Under the pieces are notes generated by a model. It did no database searches. It was not told the origin of the DNA and was given only the letters and a program-made list of their open reading frames with translations. Below, one piece after another: positions 6,519 through 14,701 of a stretch of 16,074 nucleotides of DNA (positions are counted from its first letter, which is position 1; every line of letters begins with the position of its first letter). A program made the translations under genes and the position numbers. The DNA comes from Actinomycetota bacterium (GTDB taxonomy: Bacteria; Actinomycetota; Humimicrobiia; Humimicrobiales; Humimicrobiaceae), in contig JAMDDL010000134.1 of assembly GCA_023488645.1 (NCBI GenBank), positions 1-16,074 on the forward strand, read 5' to 3'.

Positions 6519-8474
6519 TTACAAAATTCTTCCTACATATTCTCCTGACTCAATAGCCTCTTTTATCCTCGCTGGATGTTCACAATCACCAATTATATGA
6601 AATTCTTTAGCCTTCATTGTGAACATTTTTATTAACTCCTTGTCAGGCTTTGAATTTATAGCAATAGCTACAAGATCTGCATCCAATCCTTCTTGTCTTC
6701 CTCCTTCAGTTAAACCCATTTGTGTATCATAAGGAACAATCACTTCTATCCCTTCATCAGTTATTTTGTTTAATTTTGTTTCAGTCATTATTTCAATATT
6801 TTTTTCTTTTAAGAGATCAGTCAATCGTAATTTTATTTCTGTTATTTGTGTTTCTTCTAAAATCTTACTCATTATTTCTACAATCGTCACTTTAAATCCA
6901 TTATCCGCTAGATAGCAAGCAGTTTCACAACCAACTTCTCCGCCTCCTATAACTACTGCTTTCTCTCCATTGTATTTAGATATATCACTTAGTATGTTAA
7001 CTGCCAAATCGACATGAGGCTTATCTATTCCTGGAACTTCAGGTACAATGGGTTTTGCTCCTATACTAATTACTAAAGCATCTGGATTAACTTCCTCAAT
7101 TATTTCTGGTGTTACTTCAGTATTTAATTTCAAAGTAATATTGCTTGTTTCTATTTCATTTTTAAACCAGTCTAAGGCTCTATTAAGATCGTCCTTAAAC
7201 TTTGGGCGACTGGCAGGATACATCATTCCACCTATGTAAGGCTTTTTTTCATATAATGTAACTTTATGCCCTCGTTTTGCAGCAGTAAGAGCACAACGCA
7301 TGCCAGCAGGACCAGCTCCTACAACCATCACCCTTTTTTTAAGACTTGGAGCAGATAGATACTGCTCAGCTTCACGTAAGACATAAGGATTCATTGAACA
7401 ACACAAAGGAGTCCCGAGCCAAAGCTGATGATGACAAATGTTACACCTTATACAAGGAGTAATAAATTTGGATTTGCCAGATTTAGCTTTAATAACCCAA
7501 TAAGGATCTGCAATCAGTGCCCTTCCGATAGCTACCATATCACATTTGCCATTAACAATTGCATCATCAGCTTCTTCTGGAACATTAATACCACCATTAG
7601 CAATTACAATAGTGTCTGGACATATTTTTTTAACTTCCTCAGCTAAAGGCATAAGGTTATTTCTAGGGACATAAATTGGTGGAACATGAGAATATTTACT
7701 GCTTATTAAAGTAGTAGTAGATGAAGAACTAGCAACATCAAGAAAAGATATCCCAGTTTTTGAAATATATTTAGCTATCTCTTTTCCTAAGTTAATATCT
7801 ATTCCACCTGGTAGCCATTCATATGCACTAAACTTAAATCCAACAGGAAAATCGGGATATTTTGCTAAAATTCCTTTAATAATATCTACAGGAAATTTCA
7901 TCCGTCCCTCAAATGAACCACCATACTTATCCACACGTTTATTTAAAGCTGGCGATATCATTTGACCAATTAAATAACTATAGCCTCCATGTACTTCTAT
8001 ACCATCATACCCAGCTTCATAGCCTCTTATCGCAGCTTTTATAAAAGCTTCTACAAGATAATCTAATTCGTTAGTAGTTAATTCTCTTGGTTTAACATTA
8101 TAATTTAAGCTATAAATTGATGATGGCGCTTCGAGCCCTCCAAATTTGCAACCATGTAAAGCAATTTGAAGAAAAATTTTAGCCCCATGTTTATGTACTT
8201 TCTCTACAAGTTCCGCATGCGAAGGGATCAACCGATCATCATAGATACCTGTTAGCGGTGAAGGACCTGTTGCAAGTTTGTCGTGAACACGTGTGAATGA
8301 AGTTAAAATCAAGCCAACACCTCCAGCAGCACGTTCTTCAAAGTATCTGATTGTTCTTCTTGGCCATTTATCATCAGGACTGTACAAGCTTGTTCCCATT
8401 GGGGCTAGAACAACCCGGTTAGATATCTCAACTTTACCAAGTTTGGTCGGTGTAAATAATAATTTGAAATCCAT
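6519..8474 (-). CDS. Old-yellow-enzyme/TMADH-type FMN, [4Fe-4S], FAD oxidoreductase
   Basis: A 651-residue three-part enzyme of the 2,4-dienoyl-CoA reductase / 2-enoate reductase / trimethylamine dehydrogenase family. Residues 1-340 form the FMN-binding TIM barrel (FTPTKLGKVEISNRVVLAPM; NKRVDKYGGS at 178-187; GRALIADP at 317-324). The iron-sulphur cysteines are C341, C344 and C347, plus C358 or C359. The C-x2-C-x2-C spacing is like TMADH, not the C-x2-C-x3-C of FadH. A dinucleotide motif GAGPAG begins at 386, and a second, GGGEVG, lies in the NAD(P)-binding part. The C-terminus has the usual GDC motif. The barrel has HGGYSYL (162-168), where relatives often have HGAHGYL, so the second active-site His is Tyr165. 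GGGAGG lies seven to eight bases before the ATG. Electrons probably pass from NAD(P)H through FAD and Fe-S to FMN. The substrate is unknown. Confidence 0.92.
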   Translation of the reverse strand: MDFKLLFTPTKLGKVEISNRVVLAPMGTSLYSPDDKWPRRTIRYFEERAAGGVGLILTSFTRVHDKLATGPSPLTGIYDDRLIPSHAELVEKVHKHGAKIFLQIALHGCKFGGLEAPSSIYSLNYNVKPRELTTNELDYLVEAFIKAAIRGYEAGYDGIEVHGGYSYLIGQMISPALNKRVDKYGGSFEGRMKFPVDIIKGILAKYPDFPVGFKFSAYEWLPGGIDINLGKEIAKYISKTGISFLDVASSSSTTTLISSKYSHVPPIYVPRNNLMPLAEEVKKICPDTIVIANGGINVPEEADDAIVNGKCDMVAIGRALIADPYWVIKAKSGKSKFITPCIRCNICHHQLWLGTPLCCSMNPYVLREAEQYLSAPSLKKRVMVVGAGPAGMRCALTAAKRGHKVTLYEKKPYIGGMMYPASRPKFKDDLNRALDWFKNEIETSNITLKLNTEVTPEIIEEVNPDALVISIGAKPIVPEVPGIDKPHVDLAVNILSDISKYNGEKAVVIGGGEVGCETACYLADNGFKVTIVEIMSKILEETQITEIKLRLTDLLKEKNIEIMTETKLNKITDEGIEVIVPYDTQMGLTEGGRQEGLDADLVAIAINSKPDKELIKMFTMKAKEFHIIGDCEHPARIKEAIESGEYVGRIL

Positions 8475-8545
8475 TTTAAGTTCCTCCCATAGTCAAACTA
8501 TTTTATCTTATAAATAAAGAATTCTATAATTTTATATTAAATCAT

Positions 8546-9538
8546 TTAATTTGTCTTTCTACCTGTATAAGCAAATACCATAAGCATTATTATTAAGCCC
8601 TGAATAATCACTTTAACGCCATTCACTAAACCTATCATATTTAATAAACTTGAAAGCAAAGTTATGATAATTACACCTATTATTGTTCCAACAATGCTTC
8701 CTTTCCCACCTGCAAAAGTAGTACCCCCGATAATTACAGCTGTAAGTGAATCTAGAGGATAATATTCTCCGCCAATTAAGGTTGGTTGACTTTTCAAATA
8801 TCCTGCCCATATTATTGCTGATAAAGCTGTTAATAGTCCACTTATCATATATACATAAAATAGTATCCTGCTAGAACTTATACCAGCCATATATGCTGCT
8901 CTTGGATTAGCTCCACATGCAAATATATAACGCCCGAAAGAAGTTCTTTTTAAAACATAAATTATGGTAATTGAAATAAATGCCCATATAATTATGGATA
9001 CATGTATATAACCAAAAATTCGACCTTGTCCGATAAAAATTATAAATTCAGGCGCCGATCCCCTTGGAAATCCTCTAGTATATAAATAAGTTATTCCTGT
9101 TATCAGACTTGTCACTCCCAAGGAACCTACCAAGGGATTTATTCTAAATTTTACCACTAATAATCCATTTATCATGCCAATAAGAACTCCTGCAGCCAGA
9201 GCTATCAATATTACTCTAAGAGTATACCTTTCATCACCCATTGAGATAGCACATATTAAAATCATTATCAGAGTTGCAGAAGCACCAATTGACAGGTCAA
9301 TGCCTCTGGAAATTATAAGTAATGTCTGCCCAATACTCATTATGCCCAGTATTGAAGCGATTCTAAGTATGGATAAAAGATGTATAGGTTCGAGCAGTCT
9401 TGGTGATAGTATTCCTGCAATAATTAACAAAATTATTAAAGAAATATATATGCCACCCTTTTGGAATATCTTAATGATAAAACTTTGTAAGTTAAAATTC
9501 TTATTATTCTCAGAATATTGTCGTTTGCTATTTTCCAT
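8546..9538 (-). CDS. Ribose-class sugar ABC transporter permease (second)
   Basis: A 330-residue integral membrane protein of the RbsC/BPD_transp_2 family. After a short polar N-terminus (about 30 residues) come many hydrophobic segments. The family signature IIGGTTFAGGKGS is in the C-terminal third, a region that couples to the ATPase. It pairs with the upstream permease, whose stop lies 13 bp before this ATG. Its ribosome binding region (AGGA about 10 bases from the ATG) overlaps the end of that gene, so translation is probably coupled. Two different permeases suggest a heterodimeric channel, unlike the single RbsC of E. coli. The oxidoreductase gene follows after 71 bp. Confidence 0.93.
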   Translation of the reverse strand: MENSKRQYSENNKNFNLQSFIIKIFQKGGIYISLIILLIIAGILSPRLLEPIHLLSILRIASILGIMSIGQTLLIISRGIDLSIGASATLIMILICAISMGDERYTLRVILIALAAGVLIGMINGLLVVKFRINPLVGSLGVTSLITGITYLYTRGFPRGSAPEFIIFIGQGRIFGYIHVSIIIWAFISITIIYVLKRTSFGRYIFACGANPRAAYMAGISSSRILFYVYMISGLLTALSAIIWAGYLKSQPTLIGGEYYPLDSLTAVIIGGTTFAGGKGSIVGTIIGVIIITLLSSLLNMIGLVNGVKVIIQGLIIMLMVFAYTGRKTN

Positions 9539-9551
9539 TTTTTTCTTATTC

Positions 9552-10514
9552 CTATTTTCTCCTAAAAGAACTTATTATCATTACAAGTATCAATAATCCA
9601 CCCTCAAGGATAAATTGGTAAAAAGGATCAACGCCACTCATATTTAAAGCATTACTTATCATTCCCATAATAGCTGCTCCTCCTAATGCACCAATAACAA
9701 ACCCTTCTCCACCTGCAAAAGTCATGCCGCCAATAATTGCTGCAATTAGCGAATCAAGGGTATAGGGACTACCAATCAAAGGAGCTCCGGAACTAATTCT
9801 GCTTGCCAACACGATCCCAGCAACGCTTGCTAGGGTAGCCGAAATTACATAAACTCCAATTCTAATTTTTTTAATGTTTACCCCTGCCATACGAGCATAC
9901 AGTTCATTTTCTCCCACAGCATATACATGCAAGCCAAAAACACTTCTGCTCATTGCAAAAGCAAAAGCAATATAAATAATTACCACCATTATTATCGGAA
10001 CAGACAAAATATTAAATCTATATAAAAGAATATTTGAGAGACTTTGCGGTACTGAGCCGCCGGGTGTGGGCCTATACCATAAAACAATGCCCTGCACTAC
10101 ATAAGACATAGCTAAAGTCACAATCAAAGGCGGTATAAATGTTTCATTACAGATTACAGCATTAGCAAAACCTATTAATACTGCCACTGAAAATATCATA
10201 ACTAGCCCTAATATTATACTCAATACAGAGGTTCCCATCAAGTTTGCAGCAATTATTGTGGTGAGTGAAATTACTGCTCCTACTGATAGATCTACTCCAC
10301 CTCCAATTAAAACTACTGCCTGGCTCATGGCAACTATTGCTAAAGGAGTAATTTGGATTAATAGATTTGAAATATTAGCAGGAGATCTATAAATAGGGAA
10401 AAAAATATAAAAAATAATAAAAACTACTATTAAAAAAATATATGTATAAATGACGGAAGAATACCTATTTATCTTCTTAAGGTTTAAACTAGAACTAGTA
10501 GCATTACTTGTCAT
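9552..10514 (-). CDS. Ribose-class sugar ABC transporter permease (first)
   Basis: An integral membrane protein of the RbsC family, 320 residues from the chosen start. It has a polar N-terminus of about 20 residues, multiple hydrophobic helices and the signature IIGGMTFAGGEG in the C-terminal third. The frame is open to an earlier ATG at 10565, but those extra 17 codons would begin inside the 26-bp palindrome and precede the AGGAAGG ribosome binding site. The ATG at 10514 lies 12 bases after that site and fits the family length. It forms the transmembrane channel with the next permease and is driven by the ATPase at 11769-13262. Its specificity depends on the binding protein and is not readable here. 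Confidence 0.93.
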   Translation of the reverse strand: MTSNATSSSLNLKKINRYSSVIYTYIFLIVVFIIFYIFFPIYRSPANISNLLIQITPLAIVAMSQAVVLIGGGVDLSVGAVISLTTIIAANLMGTSVLSIILGLVMIFSVAVLIGFANAVICNETFIPPLIVTLAMSYVVQGIVLWYRPTPGGSVPQSLSNILLYRFNILSVPIIMVVIIYIAFAFAMSRSVFGLHVYAVGENELYARMAGVNIKKIRIGVYVISATLASVAGIVLASRISSGAPLIGSPYTLDSLIAAIIGGMTFAGGEGFVIGALGGAAIMGMISNALNMSGVDPFYQFILEGGLLILVMIISSFRRK

Positions 10515-10544
10515 TTCAAATTTAATCCTTCCTCTTTTTTTAGT

Positions 10545-10570
10545 ATTGGGTGGCTTTAAAGCCACCCAAT
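10545..10570. other. Perfect 26-bp palindrome between binding protein and permease genes
   Basis: ATTGGGTGGCTTT (10545-10557) is followed immediately by its exact reverse complement, giving a stable GC-containing stem in otherwise AT-rich DNA. It starts 16 bp after the binding-protein stop codon. On the minus strand it is followed by ACTAAAAAAAG, not a T-tract, so it is not a classic terminator of this operon. Hairpins in this position in sugar importer operons, such as malE-malF, protect the 3' end of the upstream message and raise the binding-protein to permease ratio. Confidence 0.75.
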
Positions 10571-10586
10571 TTAGTACATTACTCTC

Positions 10587-11642
10587 TTACTTGAATAATT
10601 CTTTTAATTTTTCTTTAGGCAGATAAGTCGGAACTCTTACTCTATCTGGCAGGTCAGGCAAAATTAATTTATCAATATCAGCATAAGTATAAGTAGGTAC
10701 TGGGAGCATGTTTTCTTTTTCATATGGTTTACCCATTAATGCTGCCATTCCAATGTGAAGAGCATCTACGCTCATAGTAGATGGTTTACTTACGACCTCA
10801 GCTTCCAACCCTTTGTCTTTATATTCTTTCCAATACTTCATCTCCCTATTTTCACCATGGAATACTATGGGAACAAAAGGTAAATGATCCTCTATATATA
10901 CTTCAATAATAGATCCAGGTTCTGAGAAGGTCCATATCCCATCGATTTTTGGGTGTGCGGCAAGCAAGTCCCGCATAACTATTTTGGTTTTGCTAGAATC
11001 CCAGTCGCCGTAAACTTCAGGAAGTGTATTTATATCAGGATATTTTTTAAAAACAGACATTGCTCCCGCATGAGTGTCGTTAGCAGCTCCTGTTCCTGCT
11101 ATCCCATTTATCATTGCTACTGTTCCTTTGCCGCCAACAGCTTTTGCAATATATTCTGCAGATTTTACTCCCCAGTCATAATCACTAATATTTACAAAAG
11201 CTGTATAGTTATGACTATTTATTGCTGATCCAAAAACAACTACTTTTATGCCCTTATCCATTGCATTATTAATGCTTTTAACAAGATTATCAGGTGTTAT
11301 AGGAAGTATAAATATGATATCACACCCTTTAGCAACAAGGTCTTCAAAATTATTCAAATTTTTAGAAGCATCCCCATCTGAACTAGTATAATATACATTC
11401 TTTAAAACATCTGAATATTCTTTTTGTATAGCATATTTAAACTCCTCTGCTAATTGAAGAGACCATGCATTTCCAGTCCAATAAATATCATATCCAACTG
11501 TAAATTTTTTTCCAGCTACTTGAGTAGTTTCAGTAGCAGCAGCTGTAGTTGTAGTAGCAGTTTTACAGCCAATTAAGGAAAATACTACTACAATTAATAC
11601 GCATATAAACACTACCAATGATGATGATAATATCTTTTTCAT
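10587..11642 (-). CDS. Sugar ABC transporter substrate-binding lipoprotein
   Basis: A 351-residue periplasmic-binding-protein-like lipoprotein (Peripla_BP_4, ribose/xylose/galactose class). A signal peptide with basic MKK and a hydrophobic core ends at the lipobox LIGC, with the lipidated Cys at 26. A flexible Thr/Ala linker (residues 28-42) follows, typical of surface-tethered binding proteins. The mature domain starts KFTVGYD and shows the two-lobe pattern, including DGDASKNLNNFEDLVAKGCD and DKGIKVVVFG. AGAAGGAG lies six bases before the ATG. The gene lies between the ATPase and the permeases, so it is the receptor of this importer. The sugar cannot be named, although the nearby aldolases and kinase make a sugar or sugar acid reasonable. 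It is probably expressed more than its neighbours, given its own promoter and the flanking mRNA structures. Confidence 0.94.
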   Translation of the reverse strand: MKKILSSSLVVFICVLIVVVFSLIGCKTATTTTAAATETTQVAGKKFTVGYDIYWTGNAWSLQLAEEFKYAIQKEYSDVLKNVYYTSSDGDASKNLNNFEDLVAKGCDIIFILPITPDNLVKSINNAMDKGIKVVVFGSAINSHNYTAFVNISDYDWGVKSAEYIAKAVGGKGTVAMINGIAGTGAANDTHAGAMSVFKKYPDINTLPEVYGDWDSSKTKIVMRDLLAAHPKIDGIWTFSEPGSIIEVYIEDHLPFVPIVFHGENREMKYWKEYKDKGLEAEVVSKPSTMSVDALHIGMAALMGKPYEKENMLPVPTYTYADIDKLILPDLPDRVRVPTYLPKEKLKELFK

Positions 11643-11723
11643 TTTATACTCCTTCTTTACAATAATCTGAAAAAATAAACTAAAAAATTTGTTTTCTCTT
11701 ATTTTTAAATTACTACATCACAA

Positions 11724-11732
11724 CACCTCCCT
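11724..11732 (-). promoter_or_regulatory. Strong Shine-Dalgarno in the leader without a gene (start-stop)
   Basis: AGGGAGGTG on the minus strand is followed, seven bases after GGAGG, by ATG-TAG (11718-11713), a start codon directly next to a stop. No gene can be read from it. It lies about 80 bases before the binding-protein ATG and within a few bases of the transcription start predicted from the promoter at 11740-11767. It resembles 5'-stabilising (STAB-SD) leaders known from Bacillus cry3A, where bound ribosomes protect the message. Confidence 0.45.
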
Positions 11733-11739
11733 AATATAC

Positions 11740-11767
11740 ATTATAAATTACTTTATTTTATTGTTAA
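11740..11767 (-). promoter_or_regulatory. Internal promoter for the binding-protein gene
   Basis: TTAACA (11767-11762, five of six matches to consensus), a 16-bp spacer and a perfect TATAAT (11745-11740) on the minus strand, beginning just past the ATPase stop codon. Transcription would start near 11733, giving a leader of about 90 bases. It would drive the binding protein and genes beyond separately from the ATPase. Confidence 0.55.
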
Positions 11768-11768
11768 T

Positions 11769-13262
11769 CTAAATATGTCCACTTGCAGCAATCATTATTT
11801 TTTCTTCAGTTATTTCTATATTTTGGAAAACCTTAGTAATTTTACCTTCATACATTACTGCGATGCGATCACATAAACCTATTAGTTCAATCATATCGCT
11901 AAGAACCACCACAATCGCTATTCCTTCATTTGATAATCTTCTTAGATTTTTATAAATATCTTCTTTAGTGCCTACATCTATTCCTTGGGTTGGTTCATCT
12001 AGCAAAAACAGCTTAGGTTTATTTATCAACCATCTGGCAAGTATAACCTTCTGCTGATTGCCACCACTTAAATATTGTACTTCTTGATCTCTGTTTGCAA
12101 CTGCTATATTAAATTCACCTATTTTTGAATCTACTATTTTCTTTTCCTTTTCCAAGTCTAAACCAATAACTTTTCTATAATCACTAAGTGTTGAAAAAGA
12201 AACATTTTCCTTAACACTCCTGCATAAGAAAAGCATTTCGTTTGCTCTATCACTGGAGACAAAATAAATACCTTGTTTTATAGAATATGCTGGGCTTATA
12301 TTTTGGAATTTTTTATTTTCAAAAGTGATAGAACCTGAATCGATTTTTAAAATACCATATATTGCTTTTAGAAGTGATGCTTGCCCCATTCCAACTAAAC
12401 CGCCTATCCCTAATATTTCCCCTTTCATAATATCCAAATTGATATTATAAATATGATCTCTGGCTGAAACATTCTCGAGTCTCATGAGCATATTTTTAGG
12501 AAGATCTTTCCTTTTTTCTGGGAATATATTTGATAATGTTCTCCCAACCATTTTATTTATTACTTTATCTTTGCTTATATCTTTAATCGACGTGGTTTCA
12601 ACCAGACTTCCATCCTTAAGTATGGTTACATTATCAGCTATCTCAAAAATCTCATTGATTTTGTGAGATACATATATGATAGTTATATTCTGTTGCTTTA
12701 AATTATTTATTATTCTAAACAGATTCTTAACTTCACCCTTAGAAAGTGTAGCAGTTGGTTCATCCATTATTATTAAATCTGCATTAGCATGCAAAACACT
12801 TGCTATGGCCACAAACTGCCGCTGATCTATTGATAATTCTTTTACAGTAGTGTCTAGATCCAATTTTATGCCCATATCATCTAATATTTTTTTACATATG
12901 TTTTTTGATCTTTTTAAATCTATTACCCCCAGTTTTCTATATTCTCTTCCTAATAAAATATTCTGTAACACGGTTAAGTTATACATAAGGCCTAAATCTT
13001 GGGGAATCATAAAAATTCCAAGTTCCTTCATTTTTATCGGATTCCCCTTAGGAAGTATCTCCCCTTTATATTCAATCGTCCCACTATCATAATTATAAAC
13101 ACCGCAAATAATTTTATTGAGTGTGGATTTTCCAGCACCATTTTCCCCAACCAGTGCTCTGGTTTCACCTTTGTTTAATGTAAGAGAGATATTTCTTAAT
13201 ACTGTAACTCCTGAGAAACTTTTAGTAACATTTTTAATTTTTAAAATTTTTTGCTCTTCCAT
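11769..13262 (-). CDS. Ribose-class sugar ABC transporter ATPase (double NBD)
   Basis: A 497-residue cytoplasmic ATPase with two fused nucleotide-binding domains, as in RbsA/MglA. The first has Walker A GENGAGKS (39-46), signature LSIDQRQ (143-149), Walker B LIIMDEP (163-169) and the switch His200. The second has a degenerate Walker A, GLVGMGQASL, without the Lys (288-297), signature LSGGNQQ (398-404) and Walker B LFLLDEP (418-424). The Lys-less second site is normal in this family, so this is not decay. The length is typical. The ribosome binding site is weak (AAGAG), and the start lies in a 15-bp tandem duplication (13246-13273). It energises the two permeases downstream. A 286-bp upstream gap separates it from the kinase operon. 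Confidence 0.94.
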   Translation of the reverse strand: MEEQKILKIKNVTKSFSGVTVLRNISLTLNKGETRALVGENGAGKSTLNKIICGVYNYDSGTIEYKGEILPKGNPIKMKELGIFMIPQDLGLMYNLTVLQNILLGREYRKLGVIDLKRSKNICKKILDDMGIKLDLDTTVKELSIDQRQFVAIASVLHANADLIIMDEPTATLSKGEVKNLFRIINNLKQQNITIIYVSHKINEIFEIADNVTILKDGSLVETTSIKDISKDKVINKMVGRTLSNIFPEKRKDLPKNMLMRLENVSARDHIYNINLDIMKGEILGIGGLVGMGQASLLKAIYGILKIDSGSITFENKKFQNISPAYSIKQGIYFVSSDRANEMLFLCRSVKENVSFSTLSDYRKVIGLDLEKEKKIVDSKIGEFNIAVANRDQEVQYLSGGNQQKVILARWLINKPKLFLLDEPTQGIDVGTKEDIYKNLRRLSNEGIAIVVVLSDMIELIGLCDRIAVMYEGKITKVFQNIEITEEKIMIAASGHI

Positions 13263-13342
13263 TTTTTGCTCTTATATACTATTTTTCAAATATAGATGAA
13301 AATATTGAATGTAATCTTACAATTAAAATATCATTAACATCA

Positions 13343-13348
13343 ATTATA
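13343..13348 (-). promoter_or_regulatory. Alternative -10 box upstream of the ATPase gene
   Basis: A second perfect TATAAT on the minus strand, about 80 bases before the ATPase ATG. The best -35 at 17 bp (TTTTAT) is weak. It is listed as an alternative to the promoter at 13431-13458. Confidence 0.25.
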
Positions 13349-13430
13349 ACTTTCTGTCTCTATTGATAAAACTACCCAGAATTTGCCTTAATTTAATAAT
13401 ATAAAATTAAGTTTTAAAAATATATAAAAT

Positions 13431-13458
13431 ATTATAGTACCATTATGTATCAGGCCAA
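13431..13458 (-). promoter_or_regulatory. Candidate promoter of the sugar importer operon
   Basis: TTGGCC (13458-13453), a 16-bp spacer and TATAAT (13436-13431) on the minus strand, in the 286-bp gap between the kinase and ATPase genes. The -35 overlaps the near-palindrome GGCAATATTGGCC, a possible operator for a local sugar regulator. No regulator gene lies in the window. The rest of the gap is AT-rich with no gene. Confidence 0.4.
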
Positions 13459-13548
13459 TATTGCCTATGGTTGTAATGTTTTTTCAATCGGAAAATACTC
13501 TACTTAACTAAAAAAATAATAAATTCTAACCCATAACTTATTTCACTT

Positions 13549-14661
13549 TTATCTTTCAATTCTTGAACCTGTACCCTTTATAATTTTTTCAACCTCTTTA
13601 AGAGAAGCCATGCTTGTATCACCTGGAGTTGTCATTGCAAGAGCACCATGTGCCGCACCATAGTCTACAACCTCCTGTGGAGTTTTATCACTTAAAAAAC
13701 CATAAATAAGTCCTGATACAAAGCTATCTCCGCCACCTACTCTGTCAAATATTTCAAGATTTTCCATCTTTTTTGACTCAAAAAACTGTCCATTATAATA
13801 CATGACAGCACCCCAATCATTTATGTTCGCAGACTTTACAACTCTTAAAGTTGTTGCAACAACTTTAAAATTCGTAAACTCATTAATACACTTTTTAATC
13901 ATTTTTTTAAAATTATTTGTATCAATTTTTGATATATTCTTATCAAGTCCTTCAACTTCAAAACCAAGAGCATTGGTAAAATCTTCTTCGTTACCTATCA
14001 TTACATCTACATACTTTGCAATATCCCTGTTTACCTTAATTGCTTTCTCTATCCCGCCACGTTCTTTCCAAAGTGAAGCTCTATAATTAAGGTCATAACT
14101 TATTATGGTTCCGTTCTCTTTAGCAAACTGCATAGCTTCTATTATAAGTTCAGGGGTAGTTTCTGAAAGAGCAGCATAAATACCCCCTGTGTGAAACCAT
14201 CTAACACCTTCATCTTTAAATATTTTCTGCCAGTCAATATCACCTTTCTTTAGCTTTGATGCTGCAGAATTAGCTCTGTCAGATACTCCAACCGCTCCTC
14301 TTATTCCATAGCCTCTTTCAGTAAAGTTAAGCCCTATTCGAATCTCTTTTCCTATTCCGTCAAACGGAAACCATTTTGAATGAGAAAAATCTACACCACC
14401 TTGGCAAACAAGATCTCTTAAAAGATAGCCTATCTCATTGTCAACAAAACCTGTTACAACAGCAGTATCAAGATCAAAGCATTTTTTAAGACCTCTGGCA
14501 ACATTATACTCTCCGCCTCCTTCCCAAACATCAAAAGACCTTGCTGTTTTTATTCTTGAAAAACCTGGATCAAACCTTATCATTATCTCTCCAAGAGATA
14601 ATTCATCCCATCTGCATTTTTCCTTTGATTTAATTTTTAAAACCAAATCTTCTTTTTTCAT
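13549..14661 (-). CDS. kdgK: PfkB-family sugar kinase, probable 2-keto-3-deoxygluconate kinase
   Basis: A 370-residue ribokinase-fold enzyme. An N-terminal sugar-binding pattern GGGEYNVARGL (48-58) and the PfkB C-terminal signature DRVGGGDSF (306-314), with catalytic base Asp312, are present. It would phosphorylate 2-keto-3-deoxygluconate to KDPG with ATP. The substrate is inferred from the adjacent KDPG aldolase gene, which ends 40 bp upstream. At 370 residues it is longer than most KdgK (about 310-340), with extra sequence at the N-terminus (1-20) and around 235-265. An earlier TTG at 14682 is in frame, but AGAGGA lies seven bases before the ATG at 14661, which I prefer. 2-keto-3-deoxygalactonate or another sugar acid is possible. 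Confidence 0.87.
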   Translation of the reverse strand: MKKEDLVLKIKSKEKCRWDELSLGEIMIRFDPGFSRIKTARSFDVWEGGGEYNVARGLKKCFDLDTAVVTGFVDNEIGYLLRDLVCQGGVDFSHSKWFPFDGIGKEIRIGLNFTERGYGIRGAVGVSDRANSAASKLKKGDIDWQKIFKDEGVRWFHTGGIYAALSETTPELIIEAMQFAKENGTIISYDLNYRASLWKERGGIEKAIKVNRDIAKYVDVMIGNEEDFTNALGFEVEGLDKNISKIDTNNFKKMIKKCINEFTNFKVVATTLRVVKSANINDWGAVMYYNGQFFESKKMENLEIFDRVGGGDSFVSGLIYGFLSDKTPQEVVDYGAAHGALAMTTPGDTSMASLKEVEKIIKGTGSRIER

Positions 14662-14701
14662 AATATTTTCCTCTTGTAGCAAAATAATAATTATTAAATT
14701 A

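Noticed and set aside
8613..8810. Minus-strand 65-codon frame inside the second permease
   Set aside because: It is a frame-shifted shadow of the permease, low in hydrophobic segments and without a family match.
10515..10565. 17-codon N-terminal extension of the first permease
   Set aside because: It would start within the palindrome and before the AGGAAGG ribosome binding site. The extra residues do not resemble the family.
10545..10570. Palindrome as a Rho-independent terminator
   Set aside because: The operon strand shows an A-rich run after the stem instead of a T-tract, and the permeases that follow belong to the same importer.
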